A DNA stretch of 64,000 nucleotides, taken from the NCBI RefSeq assembly GCF_900143235.1, contig NZ_FRDF01000003.1:102001-166000 (forward strand), given 5' to 3'. Source of the stretch: Erythrobacter sanguineus (GTDB lineage Bacteria; Pseudomonadota; Alphaproteobacteria; Sphingomonadales; Sphingomonadaceae). A model generated the notes under the pieces. It worked only from the letters and a program-made list of their open reading frames with translations, did not search any database and was not told the DNA's origin. The translations under genes were made by a program, and so were the position numbers. This document shows, piece by piece, positions 16,267 through 25,204 of this stretch. Within the stretch, counting starts at the first letter, position 1; every line of letters begins with the position of its first letter.

Positions 16267-17814
16267 ATGCAAACCAAGCAGACCGTCAATGAAGGGCTCA
16301 AGCGCGCCTATCTGATCACGATCCCCGCCGCCGATCTCACCGCGAAGATCGACGCCGAGATCAAGAAGGTTGCGCCGCAGGTGCGCATGCCCGGCTTTCG
16401 TCCCGGCAAGGTGCCCGCCAACCTCGTCAAGAAGATGCACGGCGAAGCCCTGCACGCGCAGGTGGTTAACGACACCATCAGCGAATCGGTCGACAAGCTG
16501 ATCCGCGACGAGGCGATTCGCCCTGCGATGCAGCCGCAGATCGCGCTGGGCGAAGATTACGAACAGGGCAAGGACGCCGAAATCACCGTCAGCCTTGAAG
16601 TGCTGCCGGCGATCGAAGCGCCGAGCATCGACGGGCTGAAGCTCGAAAAGCTGGTCGTGCCGGTCACCGATGCCCAGATCGAAGAAGCGCTGGCCGGGAT
16701 CGCCGGACAGAACAAGAGCTACAAGGATGCGGCCAAGACCAAAAAGGCGGCGGACGGCGATCAGCTGATCGTTGATTTCGTCGGCAAGCTGGACGGGGTC
16801 GAATTCGAAGGCGGCAAGGCCGAAGATGCCGCGCTGGTGTTGGGTTCGGGCACCTTCATCCCCGGTTTCGAGGAAAGCCTCGTCGGTGTGAAGACCGGTC
16901 AGGAAAAGACCATCACCGTCACTTTCCCGGCAGAATATCAGGCCGAACATCTGGCCGGCAAGGAAGCCACTTTCGATGTCACCGTGAAGGCGGTGAAGGT
17001 CGAAACCGAAACCAAGATTGACGAGGAATTCGCCAAGAGCCTCGGTCTCGACAGCCTCGACAAGCTGACCGAGATCATGAAGGCCCAGCTGGAGCAGCAG
17101 ACCGCGGGCCTCACCCGCACCCAGATGAAGCGCGCGCTGCTCGACCAGCTTGCGGCGGGCCACAGCTTCGAAGTGCCCGGCACCATGGTGGAAGCCGAAT
17201 TCGCCCAGATCTGGCAGCAGCTTCAGCAGGAAGCCGCAGGCGAGGAAGATCCTGCCGCTGCGCTGAAGCAGATCGACGACGAGAAGGACGAATACAAGGC
17301 GATCGCCGAACGCCGCGTGCGGCTGGGCCTGCTGTTGTCGGAAATCGGTCAGGCCAATGGTGTCGAAGTGACCCAGCAGGAAATGTCGATGCTGATCCAG
17401 CAGGCGGCGGGGCAGTATCGCCCCGAGGATCGCCAGCGGTTCGTCGAATACATCCAGTCCGAGCCCATGGCCGCTGCCCAGCTGCGCGCGCCGCTGTATG
17501 AGGACAAGGTCGTCGACTTCCTGTTCGACAAGGCCGAAGTGACGGAGCGCGAGGTGACCGTCGAGGAGCTTCAGGCCGCGATCGAAGCGGAAGAAACCGC
17601 CGAAGCCGCGCCTGCGCCCAAAAAGGCCGCCGCCAAGAAGAAGGCTCCCGCCAAGAAGGCCGCAGCTCCGGCTGACCCAGCCCCTGCCAAAGCCAAGCCT
17701 GCTGCCAAGAAAGCGCCGGCCAAGAAAGCGCCGGCCAAAAAGGCAGATGCCACCGAGGCTGAAGCCAAGCCTGCAGCCAAGCCTGCAGCAAAGAAGGCTC
17801 CGGCCAAGAAATAA
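16267..17814 (+). CDS. tig: Trigger factor with lysine/alanine-rich tail
   Basis: Ribosome-bound chaperone and prolyl isomerase. 515 residues, against about 430-450 usual. The ribosome-binding loop 'MPGFRPGKVP' is near residues 40-50, the FKBP-type domain is about 160-250, and the C-terminal chaperone arms follow. The last 65 or so residues are an Ala/Lys/Pro repeat (AKKAPAKK units) resembling histone H1-type tails. Such a tail could bind RNA or the ribosome; this is inference. ATG 16267 starts the conserved 'MQTKQTVNEG' segment. A strong terminator follows. In most proteobacteria clpP comes next; here two other genes intervene. Confidence 0.95.
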   Translation: MQTKQTVNEGLKRAYLITIPAADLTAKIDAEIKKVAPQVRMPGFRPGKVPANLVKKMHGEALHAQVVNDTISESVDKLIRDEAIRPAMQPQIALGEDYEQGKDAEITVSLEVLPAIEAPSIDGLKLEKLVVPVTDAQIEEALAGIAGQNKSYKDAAKTKKAADGDQLIVDFVGKLDGVEFEGGKAEDAALVLGSGTFIPGFEESLVGVKTGQEKTITVTFPAEYQAEHLAGKEATFDVTVKAVKVETETKIDEEFAKSLGLDSLDKLTEIMKAQLEQQTAGLTRTQMKRALLDQLAAGHSFEVPGTMVEAEFAQIWQQLQQEAAGEEDPAAALKQIDDEKDEYKAIAERRVRLGLLLSEIGQANGVEVTQQEMSMLIQQAAGQYRPEDRQRFVEYIQSEPMAAAQLRAPLYEDKVVDFLFDKAEVTEREVTVEELQAAIEAEETAEAAPAPKKAAAKKKAPAKKAAAPADPAPAKAKPAAKKAPAKKAPAKKADATEAEAKPAAKPAAKKAPAKK

Positions 17815-17866
17815 TCTGCGGCGCGGCGGGGCCTGATCCCGCCGCAGGTCGCCGTCGATGCAAAAC

Positions 17867-17906
17867 GGGCGCGGGCAGGTGAACTGCCTGCGCCCTTTTC
17901 GTTTTC
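17867..17906 (+). terminator. Intrinsic terminator of tig
   Basis: A 12-bp GC-rich stem (GGGCGCGGGCAG with CTGCCTGCGCCC, one G-U pair), loop GTGAA, followed by TTTTCGTTTT. It lies 52 bases past the trigger factor stop. Confidence 0.85.
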
Positions 17907-18074
17907 CTTGGCCAGACAGGTCGCGATAGAAGCGCAAGATTAAGCCTTTCCCGCCGTCTGTGTCATTTCAAGACCCGGGCATCTCTCGCGATTGCGCGCT
18001 GTTTGAATATGCAGAAGAAGGCATGCTGATCAGCGCACACGGCCATTCCCGCGACGCGCCAGCGAGGCATCATC

Positions 18075-19349
18075 TTGACCAAATCTGCCATCACTTCGCG
18101 CAAGCATTATCACGATATTGACGGGGCGCGTTCGGTGCTGATGTTCCTGTCCGTGGCATTGCATGCGGCCACGGTCTACGCCCCGGCGCGGCCGTGGATC
18201 ACAGGCAACCTTGACCGGCACGACTTTTTCGACTGGCTGATCTTCGGCTTTCACCTGTTCATCACCCCGACGTTTTTCTTTGTCGGAGGCTTCTTTGCAG
18301 TGCTGCTGCTGTCGCGCCGCGCGGTGGGCGATTTCATGTGGAATCGGTTTCTGCGCACGGCTGTGCCGCTGATTGTCATCGCGCTCACCTTCAACATGAT
18401 CGAACATTATCTGCGTTGGAGCGATGCGGGCGGGTCAGGCACGATGCTGGACTGGATTGCCAGCCCCGGGTTCATCAAGATCTGGGCGTCGGGCGAATGG
18501 CAATTGCATCTGTGGTTTCTCGTCAGCCTGATGCCGATGTTTGCATTGGCGGCGCTGGTTCAGGCGATTGTGCCCAGGGATGCGGCCATTCGCGCACGTG
18601 TGCTGGTGTGGATTGATCGTTCGGCAAAGTGGATTGCGGGCAGCTTTCCCTTTGCGCTCGCCCTGATTGCGTTCGGGCTGGCCAACACCGCGAATTACGC
18701 GGTCGCATCGGTGGTGCCGGGTTCCTATGATCTGATTGTCCCCGGCTTCCAGAGCTATACCAAACTGGTTTCCGAATTCCCGTTCTTCGTGATCGGCATA
18801 ATGGCCGCGCTCAGCCCGCGCTTTCTGGCCGCCTTGCTGGAATGGCGCTGGTGGATGCCGATGGCGGCGGCTGCTGCCCTGTTGTTCCAGCCCTATCCGG
18901 AAATCGAACATGGCCGTGCGCTCGGCACGGTGATGCTGTTCCTCAACCAGTTGGCCATCTGGACGCTGGTGCTGTTCATCCTGCAATTCTTTCACCGCTA
19001 CTTTGCTGCGGGCGGCCCGCGCACGCGCTGGCTGGCTGATTGTGCGCTGTCGATGTACCTGTTCCACCACTGCTTCGTGTACATGTTCGGCCGGGCGTTG
19101 ACCCATGTGTCATGGCCCAGCGGGGTGGAGTTTGCCGTGCTGACGGTGCTGGCTGCCGCGACGGTGATTGCGATCCACGAATTGCTCGTGCGCCGCTTTG
19201 CGATCATCCGGCTGCTGTTCAACGGCAAGACGGATATCGCCGAAGTGCGCCGATCGCCGGGGCTGTTCGGCGCTTTTGCCCGGGCGGAGAAGCTGGACGC
19301 GCCGTCCAACCCAGTTCCGGATCGTGCCACGGCAAGCGGGCCGCGCTGA
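18075..19349 (+). CDS. Membrane acyltransferase, OpgC/acyltransferase-3 type
   Basis: 424 residues with about ten membrane helices. 'DGARSVLMFLSVALHAATVY' at the N-terminus and 'WQLHLWFLVSLM' near 140-150 are hallmarks of the acyltransferase-3 family, closest in look to OpgC/MdoC proteins that transfer succinyl or acetyl groups onto periplasmic glucans. The His of 'ALHA' is the usual catalytic candidate. The start is TTG 18075 with GAGG seven bases upstream. It stands alone, in the forward direction, between the tig terminator and the convergent amidase. Substrate unknown. Confidence 0.82.
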   Translation: MTKSAITSRKHYHDIDGARSVLMFLSVALHAATVYAPARPWITGNLDRHDFFDWLIFGFHLFITPTFFFVGGFFAVLLLSRRAVGDFMWNRFLRTAVPLIVIALTFNMIEHYLRWSDAGGSGTMLDWIASPGFIKIWASGEWQLHLWFLVSLMPMFALAALVQAIVPRDAAIRARVLVWIDRSAKWIAGSFPFALALIAFGLANTANYAVASVVPGSYDLIVPGFQSYTKLVSEFPFFVIGIMAALSPRFLAALLEWRWWMPMAAAAALLFQPYPEIEHGRALGTVMLFLNQLAIWTLVLFILQFFHRYFAAGGPRTRWLADCALSMYLFHHCFVYMFGRALTHVSWPSGVEFAVLTVLAAATVIAIHELLVRRFAIIRLLFNGKTDIAEVRRSPGLFGAFARAEKLDAPSNPVPDRATASGPR

Positions 19350-19432
19350 CGATCAGGGCTTATCCGGGGCAAGGCGGCGGTGGCGGATCAAGGCCATGAT
19401 GCGGCAACCGGCTGCAATGGCGTGCCAGGGGG

Positions 19433-20929
19433 TTATTCCCCCGCCGGGCTCCACCGTTCAAACGAAGGCGCGGGCAGTCTGGCTGTCCGCGCTTTTTCGT
19501 AGGCCGCGCCCGCTTTCAGCACGGCGTGATCATCCCACTTTGCGCCCAAAATGCTGAGCCCGACCGGCAGGCCTTCGATCGCGCCCATCGGCACGGTCAG
19601 GTGCGGATAGCCGGCAATCGCCGAAGGGCTGCCGAACCCGACCGAGCCGGTGTAATTATCGCCATTCACAAGGTCGCTCATCCAGCTTGGCCCGCGGGTC
19701 GGGGCGAGGAGAAACCGCACGTCGTTATCCGCCAGCAGCTTGTCGAGCGTTTCCGGCCCGGCGATCTTCAACGCATTGGCGCGCGCCTTTTCATAGGCCT
19801 CACGGTCTGTGGTGGCTTCGGCCTGTTCGAACAGATCCTGTCCGAACCAGCGCATCTCCTCCGCCGCGTGAGCCGTGTTGAAGGCGATCAGGTCGGCAAG
19901 GCTGCGCGGGGTCTGTTCCCCGGCAAAGGCGGGGATCGTGCCGAGATACTTGCCCATCTCCTCGCGCAGTTCGAACATCAGCACGGTGAAGCTGTCGCGA
20001 TACATTTCGCCATCGGGGTCGAATTCGATATCGACCAGCACCGCGCCCGCGCGTTCCAGATCGGCAAGCGCGGTGTCGAACACGGCGTTGAGATCTGCGC
20101 GCTTGCCGGTCTGTTTGCGCATCACCCCGATCCGCACCCCGGCCAATGAGGCGGTGTCCAGCCCGGCGGTGTAATCGGCCATCCGGCTGGCTTCCAGCGT
20201 GACCGGATCGGCCGGATCCTCGCCCGCGATCGCGGTCAGCAGCAGGGCGGCGTCATGGACGCTGGCGGTCATCGGCCCGGCGGTGTCCTGTGTGCTGGAA
20301 ATCGGCACCACGTGGGTGCGGCTGACGATCCCGACGCTGGGCTTGAACCCGACGATGCCGTTGATGCTGGCGGGGCAGGTGATCGACCCGTTGGTTTCCG
20401 TGCCGATCGCGCCCCAGGCAAAGCCTGCCGCCACCGCCGCGCCGCTGCCGGATGATGATCCGCAGGTGTTGCGATCAATCGCATGGGGATTGCGGGTCAG
20501 CCCGCCCACCGCGCTCCACCCGCTGGTCGAATCGTCGGAGCGGATATTGGCCCATTCCGACAGGTTGGCCTTGCCCAGCACCACGCCGCCTGCTGCGCGC
20601 AGGTTGGCGATCAGCGGTGCATCGCGCCCGGTCATGTTGTCCTTGAGCGCAAGGCTGCCGGCGGTGGTCGGAAATTCGCGTGTGTCGATATTGTCCTTTA
20701 CCAGCACGGTGCGGCCCTGCAGGATTCCGGTTTCGGCCAGCGCGCCCGCCTTTGCCGCTGCATCCGGATCATAGGCGATCACGGCGTTGATCTGCGGTCC
20801 GGCATCATCCAGCGCGCGGATGCGTTCGATCCGGGCCTGCGCGTCTGCCGACGGGTCGGCCCAGGCGGCGGTTGCGGTGGTTGCAAGGAGAAGCGGCAGC
20901 GCCGCGCGCGCGATGGCTGAGATGGTCAT
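19433..20929 (-). CDS. Secreted amidase-signature enzyme
   Basis: 498 residues. An N-terminal signal peptide ends at 'TAAWA-D', so the enzyme is periplasmic. The amidase-signature triad is complete: Lys78 in 'VLVKDNID', the Gly/Ser-rich loop 'CGSSSGSG' (156-163), and nucleophile Ser182 in 'TETNGSIT'. It resembles the GatA-like amidases annotated as peptide or aryl-amide hydrolases; the substrate cannot be read from sequence. ATG 20929 is chosen over the TTG at 20965 so that the signal peptide is N-terminal. It lies between tig and clpP, divergent from clpP. Confidence 0.9.
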   Translation of the reverse strand: MTISAIARAALPLLLATTATAAWADPSADAQARIERIRALDDAGPQINAVIAYDPDAAAKAGALAETGILQGRTVLVKDNIDTREFPTTAGSLALKDNMTGRDAPLIANLRAAGGVVLGKANLSEWANIRSDDSTSGWSAVGGLTRNPHAIDRNTCGSSSGSGAAVAAGFAWGAIGTETNGSITCPASINGIVGFKPSVGIVSRTHVVPISSTQDTAGPMTASVHDAALLLTAIAGEDPADPVTLEASRMADYTAGLDTASLAGVRIGVMRKQTGKRADLNAVFDTALADLERAGAVLVDIEFDPDGEMYRDSFTVLMFELREEMGKYLGTIPAFAGEQTPRSLADLIAFNTAHAAEEMRWFGQDLFEQAEATTDREAYEKARANALKIAGPETLDKLLADNDVRFLLAPTRGPSWMSDLVNGDNYTGSVGFGSPSAIAGYPHLTVPMGAIEGLPVGLSILGAKWDDHAVLKAGAAYEKARTARLPAPSFERWSPAGE

Positions 20930-21073
20930 GGGACAAGGGTTTGCCACGGGAATGGCTGCACGCAAGCGGGAAAGTGACGTGGCAATTCACAGCCGACAAG
21001 GTAAACGCCCTTGAAATTGCCCCCCAGCCTCCGACATAGCCGTATCGACACTTACGAAGGACACGAACCCCCC

Positions 21074-21778
21074 ATGATCGATCTGTTCGGCAATTCCGGC
21101 GACACTTACGGCTCCCAAGGCCAGTTCACGCGCGATCCCTACACCGGTGCGCTGGTGCCTGTGGTGGTTGAACAGACCAGCCGGGGCGAACGCAGCTTCG
21201 ACATTTTCAGCCGTCTGCTGCGCGAACGCATCGTGTTCGTGACCGGCCAGATCGAAGACGGGATGGCCAGCCTTGTAACGGCGCAGCTGCTGTTTCTCGA
21301 AAGCGAAAACCCTTCCAAGCCGATCAGCATGTATATCAACTCGCCCGGCGGCGTGGTGACCGCTGGCCTGCAGATTTACGACACGATGCAGTACATCAAG
21401 CCGCGCGTGTCGACCGTGTGCATGGGGCAGGCTGCCAGCATGGGCAGCTTCCTGCTCGCGGCGGGTGAGCCGGGGATGCGGATTGCGCTGCCCAATGCGC
21501 GAATCATGGTGCACCAGCCTTCGGGCGGGGCGCGCGGGATGGCATCCGACATCGAGATCCAGGCGCGTGAGATCCTGCGTATCCGCAGCCGCATGAATGA
21601 TCTTTATGTGAAGTTCACCGGCCGCAGCCTTGAAGAAATCGAAAAGGCGATGGATCGTGACACCTTCCTTGAAGCGGAAGAAGCCAAGGCCTTCGGTCTG
21701 GTCGACAAGGTGTTCGAAACCCGCCCGGAAAACGAGGAATCTTCGGGCGAGGATGGTTCGGGCGGCGCGCCTGAATAA
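21074..21778 (+). CDS. clpP: ATP-dependent Clp protease proteolytic subunit
   Basis: 234 residues. The catalytic triad is Ser122 ('GQAASMGS'), His147 ('MVHQPS') and Asp196 ('DRDTF'). It forms the tetradecameric chamber used by ClpX and ClpA. There is a longer-than-minimal N-terminus and an acidic C-terminal tail ([13 protein letters not shown]). ATG 21074 is preferred to the TTG at 21011 because the alphaproteobacterial ClpP N-terminus begins around the '[20 protein letters not shown]' segment within 40 residues. clpX follows after 198 bases with a hairpin between. Confidence 0.97.
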   Translation: MIDLFGNSGDTYGSQGQFTRDPYTGALVPVVVEQTSRGERSFDIFSRLLRERIVFVTGQIEDGMASLVTAQLLFLESENPSKPISMYINSPGGVVTAGLQIYDTMQYIKPRVSTVCMGQAASMGSFLLAAGEPGMRIALPNARIMVHQPSGGARGMASDIEIQAREILRIRSRMNDLYVKFTGRSLEEIEKAMDRDTFLEAEEAKAFGLVDKVFETRPENEESSGEDGSGGAPE

Positions 21779-21815
21779 GGTCTTGCCCTCGCACCTGCCC
21801 CGCGGCGGGACAGTG

Positions 21816-21840
21816 ACCGGAAGGCCGGGTGCCTTCCGGT
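21816..21840 (+). terminator. Stem-loop between clpP and clpX
   Basis: A perfect 9-bp stem (ACCGGAAGG / CCTTCCGGT) with a seven-base loop, followed only by ATTTC. It could partly terminate clpP transcripts so that clpX relies on its own promoter in the remaining 136 bases. Confidence 0.45.
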
Positions 21841-21976
21841 ATTTCGCGGTCTCCTGCACCATGCCGGAGCGATTAAATCTTGCCCCATGTGTTGATTCAT
21901 CTGGTGCCATGGATACATTTACCGAATCCACGCGAGGAATCGCGACGCTTTTCTGCGCGGATTCGAGGACACAGGA

Positions 21977-23242
21977 ATGACCAAATTGAGCGGATCCGAT
22001 AGCAAGAGCACCCTGTATTGCAGCTTCTGCGGCAAGTCCCAGCACGAGGTGCGCAAGCTGATCGCCGGCCCCACCGTGTTCATCTGCGATGAATGCGTGG
22101 AGCTGTGCAACGACATCATCCGCGAGGAAACGAAGGCAGGGATCGCCGGCAAGAAGGAAGGCGAGATCCCCACGCCGATGGATATCTTCACCACGCTCAA
22201 TGACTATGTTATCGGGCAGGACCGGGCCAAGCGCGTGCTCTCGGTCGCGGTGCACAATCACTACAAGCGGCTGAAGCACAGCGGCAAGGCGGGCGATGTC
22301 GAGCTTGCCAAGTCCAACATCCTGCTGGTCGGCCCGACCGGTTCGGGCAAGACGCTGCTCGCCCAGACGCTGGCGCGCACCTTCGACGTGCCCTTCACCA
22401 TGGCCGATGCGACCACCCTGACCGAAGCGGGTTACGTGGGCGAGGATGTGGAAAACATCATCCTCAAGCTGCTCCAGTCTTCCGACTATAACGTCGAGAA
22501 AGCGCAGCACGGGATCGTCTATATCGACGAGATCGACAAGATCACCCGCAAGGCGGAAAACCCCTCGATCACCCGCGATGTTTCGGGCGAGGGCGTGCAG
22601 CAGGCGCTGCTCAAGCTGATGGAAGGCACCACTGCCTCTGTGCCGCCGCAGGGCGGACGCAAGCATCCGCAGCAGGAATTCCTGCAGGTCGACACCACCA
22701 ACATCCTGTTCATCTGCGGCGGGGCCTTCGCCGGGCTGGACAAGATCATTGCCGATCGGTTGCAAAAGCGCAGCATCGGCTTTGGCGCGCATGTCGCCGA
22801 TCCCGAAAAGCGCCGCGTGGGTGAGCTGCTGGAAAAGAGCGAGCCGGAAGATCTGCTCAAGTTCGGCCTGATCCCCGAATTCGTCGGCCGTCTGCCGGTG
22901 ATCGCCACGCTGCATGACCTCGATGTCGATGCGCTTGTGACCATCCTGAACGAGCCGAAGAACGCGCTGGTCAAGCAGTACCGCAAGCTGTTCGAGCTGG
23001 AAGACGTCGAACTCACCTTCACCGACGACGCGCTGCGGGCGATTGCCGAACGCGCGATCAAGCGCAAGACCGGCGCACGCGGCCTGCGTTCGATCGTCGA
23101 AGGCCTGCTGCTCGACACGATGTTCGACCTGCCCGACATGGACGGCGTGACCGAGATCGTGATCGACAAGGAAGTGGTCGAAGGCAAGAAAGAGCCGATC
23201 CGCGTGATCGGTAGCGAAGAGAAGAAGGAAGAAGCGGCGTAA
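21977..23242 (+). CDS. clpX: ATP-dependent Clp protease ATP-binding subunit ClpX
   Basis: 421 residues. The N-terminal zinc-binding domain has Cys15, Cys18, Cys37 and Cys40. Then come Walker A GPTGSGKT (119-126), pore loop 'GYVGED', Walker B 'YIDEIDK' and the C-terminal small AAA+ domain. It unfolds tagged substrates and feeds them to ClpP; in alphaproteobacteria it also degrades CtrA, linking it to the ChpT gene in this window. The ATG at 21977 gives the standard start, with AGGA about nine bases upstream. Confidence 0.98.
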   Translation: MTKLSGSDSKSTLYCSFCGKSQHEVRKLIAGPTVFICDECVELCNDIIREETKAGIAGKKEGEIPTPMDIFTTLNDYVIGQDRAKRVLSVAVHNHYKRLKHSGKAGDVELAKSNILLVGPTGSGKTLLAQTLARTFDVPFTMADATTLTEAGYVGEDVENIILKLLQSSDYNVEKAQHGIVYIDEIDKITRKAENPSITRDVSGEGVQQALLKLMEGTTASVPPQGGRKHPQQEFLQVDTTNILFICGGAFAGLDKIIADRLQKRSIGFGAHVADPEKRRVGELLEKSEPEDLLKFGLIPEFVGRLPVIATLHDLDVDALVTILNEPKNALVKQYRKLFELEDVELTFTDDALRAIAERAIKRKTGARGLRSIVEGLLLDTMFDLPDMDGVTEIVIDKEVVEGKKEPIRVIGSEEKKEEAA

Positions 23243-23267
23243 CTTGTTACGCCCTCAAACGGCGGGC

Positions 23268-23293
23268 GGCGGACATCCGTCCGCCTTGCCTTT
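23268..23293 (+). terminator. Terminator after clpX
   Basis: A 7-bp stem GGCGGAC/GTCCGCC with tetraloop ATCC, followed by TTGCCTTT, 26 bases past the clpX stop. Confidence 0.55.
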
Positions 23294-23304
23294 CCTCGCA
23301 TAAG

Positions 23305-23345
23305 CTCGGGCGACCGGTCGGCCTTGCGGTCGCTTAGCGACCGGT
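23305..23345. repeat. Partial, degenerate copy of the dispersed repeat tail
   Basis: GCGACCGGTCGGCCTTGCGG and the following CGCTTAGCGACCGGT resemble the GC-rich tail of repeat copies A and C (CTTGCGGTCG ... GCGACCGGT). The head with GCACCGC and TGAA loop is missing. It lies just upstream of the phosphatase pseudogene. Confidence 0.4.
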
Positions 23346-23375
23346 GCCTGCCATCGCGCACCGGCTCGGGCGACC

Positions 23376-23538
23376 ATGCGACCCTACCTATTCGTCTGTA
23401 GCCAGAAGAAGCACAATGGCCGCGCTGAAGGTTAAGCGTGTGGTGGTGCTCGACATTCCCGACGAGTTCGCGTTCATGGACCCCGCGCTGGTGCGGCTGC
23501 TGCGCGCGCGTATGAGCCGCTGGTTGCCTGGTGCCTGA
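23376..23538 (+). pseudogene. Collapsed protein-tyrosine-phosphatase-like gene
   Basis: ATG 23376 reads [11 protein letters not shown], which looks like the N-terminus of the small 'predicted protein tyrosine phosphatase' family (about 110 residues, start LFVCSxNxLRSPTAE), then hits a stop. From about 23420 a different frame reads '[23 protein letters not shown]', which looks like the C-terminus of the same family. The middle, including the rest of the phosphate-binding loop, is missing and the two halves are out of frame. So this appears to be an internally deleted remnant. A 40-residue protein from ATG 23416 could still be made. The family identity is from memory. Confidence 0.55.
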
Positions 23539-23553
23539 TCCCTCCACCGGCCC

Positions 23554-23597
23554 AAAACAAAACCCCGCCCGGCCCTTGGAGGAGAGGCCGGACGGGG
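23554..23597 (-). terminator. Intrinsic terminator of the fasciclin gene
   Basis: On the minus strand: a 12-bp GC stem (CCCCGTCCGGCC / GGCCGGGCGGGG, one mismatch), an 11-base loop, and a TTTTGTTTT tail. It lies 74 bases past the fasciclin stop. Confidence 0.85.
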
Positions 23598-23670
23598 TCG
23601 CTAGCAGCGCCGCCCCTCAGGGGGGAGGGGATGGGGAATCAGAGCGGCGCTAACCGTTGGATCTTGCGGT

Positions 23671-24225
23671 TCAGGCGGGCAGGAACACGCTGTCGGTGAC
23701 GTGGATCACGCCGTTCGATGTCATGACGTCAGCCTTGACCACGGTGGTCTTGCCGCCCTTTGCATCGGTGATCACGACATTGCCGTCTTCGATCGCCGCG
23801 CTGAGCGTGCCGCCGCCGACGGTGGAGATGGTGGCGGTGCCGCCATTATCATTGATCAGCTTGATCAGGTCGCCCGCGGTCACCGCGCCAGCAACCGCGT
23901 GATAGGTGAGGATTGCGGTCAGCATGCCCTTGTTTTCCGGCTTTACCAGCGTTTCCACCGTCCCGGCGGGCAGCTTGGCAAAGGCCGCATCGGTCGGCGC
24001 GAAGACCGTGAACGGACCGGGGCTGGCAAGGGTGTCGACCAGACCAGCGGCCTGAACGGCAGCGACCAGTGTGGTGTGCATGCCGGTGCTGATCGCGGTT
24101 TCGACGATGTTGGCTTCGGCCTTTTCTTCCATGTGATGATCGGCCAGCGCGGGCGCGGCGGTAACACCGGCGGTGGCGGCGAGTGCTGCGGCGATGATGG
24201 TGGTAAGCTTGGTCTTGGGGGTCAC
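23671..24225 (-). CDS. Secreted fasciclin (FAS1) domain protein
   Basis: 184 residues: signal peptide ending 'APALA-D', then a single FAS1 domain (about 40-184) with the H1 motif 'FTVFAPTDAAFAKLP' and a C-terminal 'GVIHVTDSVFLPA' (H2). These proteins mediate adhesion or bind lipids outside the membrane. The start is GTG 24225, with AGGAGA nine bases upstream; this places the signal sequence first. It lies downstream of an ECF sigma/anti-sigma pair, the same neighbourhood as the MPT70/MPT83 fasciclins controlled by SigK-RskA in mycobacteria, so it is probably a target of that sigma factor. Confidence 0.88.
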   Translation of the reverse strand: MTPKTKLTTIIAAALAATAGVTAAPALADHHMEEKAEANIVETAISTGMHTTLVAAVQAAGLVDTLASPGPFTVFAPTDAAFAKLPAGTVETLVKPENKGMLTAILTYHAVAGAVTAGDLIKLINDNGGTATISTVGGGTLSAAIEDGNVVITDAKGGKTTVVKADVMTSNGVIHVTDSVFLPA

Positions 24226-24385
24226 AGTGGGGATCTCCTGTTGGGGGAATGTCTCGTCTGCAAGCCCTCCCACTTGCACGCACAGCTACGTCCGCCCGGT
24301 CGCAGCGGATGCGTGAGCCACTGCTTATGCGGATGAAGTGCCGCGCTGGTGCGGCAAAGCGAGGTGATATGAGATCGAGGCGATC

Positions 24386-25204
24386 TCAGACGCGGGTAAA
24401 GGCGCCCTCTGCCACCACCGGCCCGGCATCGATGCCTTCGGGCTTGCCGCCAATCGGTTCGCGGGTGAGCACCAGGCGCGATCCGTTGTGCAGTTCGGCG
24501 GCGATATCCTGCGGCACGGCCATGCTGCGCACTTCGCCCGGCGCGACCACGCCGAGCGACAAGGCATCGCCGCCGCCTTGCGGGACCAGCCACAATTCGT
24601 GATCGTGCACCCCGTCCGCACTAAGGCCGAGCGCGGCGATCAGCATCTTGTCGCTTGCAGGGATCCAGGTGACATCCAGCCTGAGGCCGGTCTCGCCGAT
24701 CGGCACGGTCGCCACCATCGGATCGGCGGCGGCGATCTGTGCAGGCACCGCGCCCGGCGCTGTCACCGGGGCATTGTCCGGCGCAAAGGCCAGCAGCGCC
24801 AGCGCGACGGCCGCCGCAGCCGAAGTCAGCCCCGCAACCCATTGCCAGCGCCGCAGCCGCACCTTCAGTTCGATCACATCACCGCCCGATGCGGCGTCTA
24901 ATCCGCCGCCTTCGGTGCCTGCCTGCGCTGCGATCCGCCCGGCAATGCCCTGCCAAACGTGGTCGCCCGGCTCGGCAGCGCCGGCCATGTCGTCGGTCCA
25001 CGGAGCGAACCAGTTGTCCCACCATTCCTTGCGCCACGCGAATTGGGGATCGGTCGCATACTTGCCGCGCGCGGCGAGCAGATCCTCGCCTTCCAGCAGA
25101 CCCAATGCCCATTCGGCGGCAAGCATCGGATCGTCGCGCATCGGCTGGGCGCCAGTTCCTTCAGGGCCAGTTTCTTCCGGCAGGATGTCTTCGGGACCGT
25201 TCAT
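24386..25204 (-). CDS. Anti-sigma factor, RskA/anti-sigma-K type
   Basis: 272 residues. The N-terminal cytoplasmic anti-sigma domain (about 25-110: 'LAAEWALGLLEGEDLLAAR', then 'WRKEWWDNWFAPW') is followed by a single membrane helix (about 121-141) and a periplasmic RskA-type domain carrying 'VTWIPASDKMLI', 'HELWLVPQGG' and 'LTREPIGG'. It should hold the sigma factor at the membrane until released by proteolysis. The start ATG overlaps the sigma stop by four bases (ATGA). Confidence 0.88.
   Translation of the reverse strand: MNGPEDILPEETGPEGTGAQPMRDDPMLAAEWALGLLEGEDLLAARGKYATDPQFAWRKEWWDNWFAPWTDDMAGAAEPGDHVWQGIAGRIAAQAGTEGGGLDAASGGDVIELKVRLRRWQWVAGLTSAAAAVALALLAFAPDNAPVTAPGAVPAQIAAADPMVATVPIGETGLRLDVTWIPASDKMLIAALGLSADGVHDHELWLVPQGGGDALSLGVVAPGEVRSMAVPQDIAAELHNGSRLVLTREPIGGKPEGIDAGPVVAEGAFTRV

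Noticed and set aside
16072..17937. Long minus-strand frame opposite trigger factor
   Set aside because: Leu/Gly-rich shadow of the tig coding sequence, also covering a tRNA gene.
20987..22915. Long minus-strand frame opposite clpP and clpX
   Set aside because: Antisense shadow of two well-identified genes and their intergenic region.
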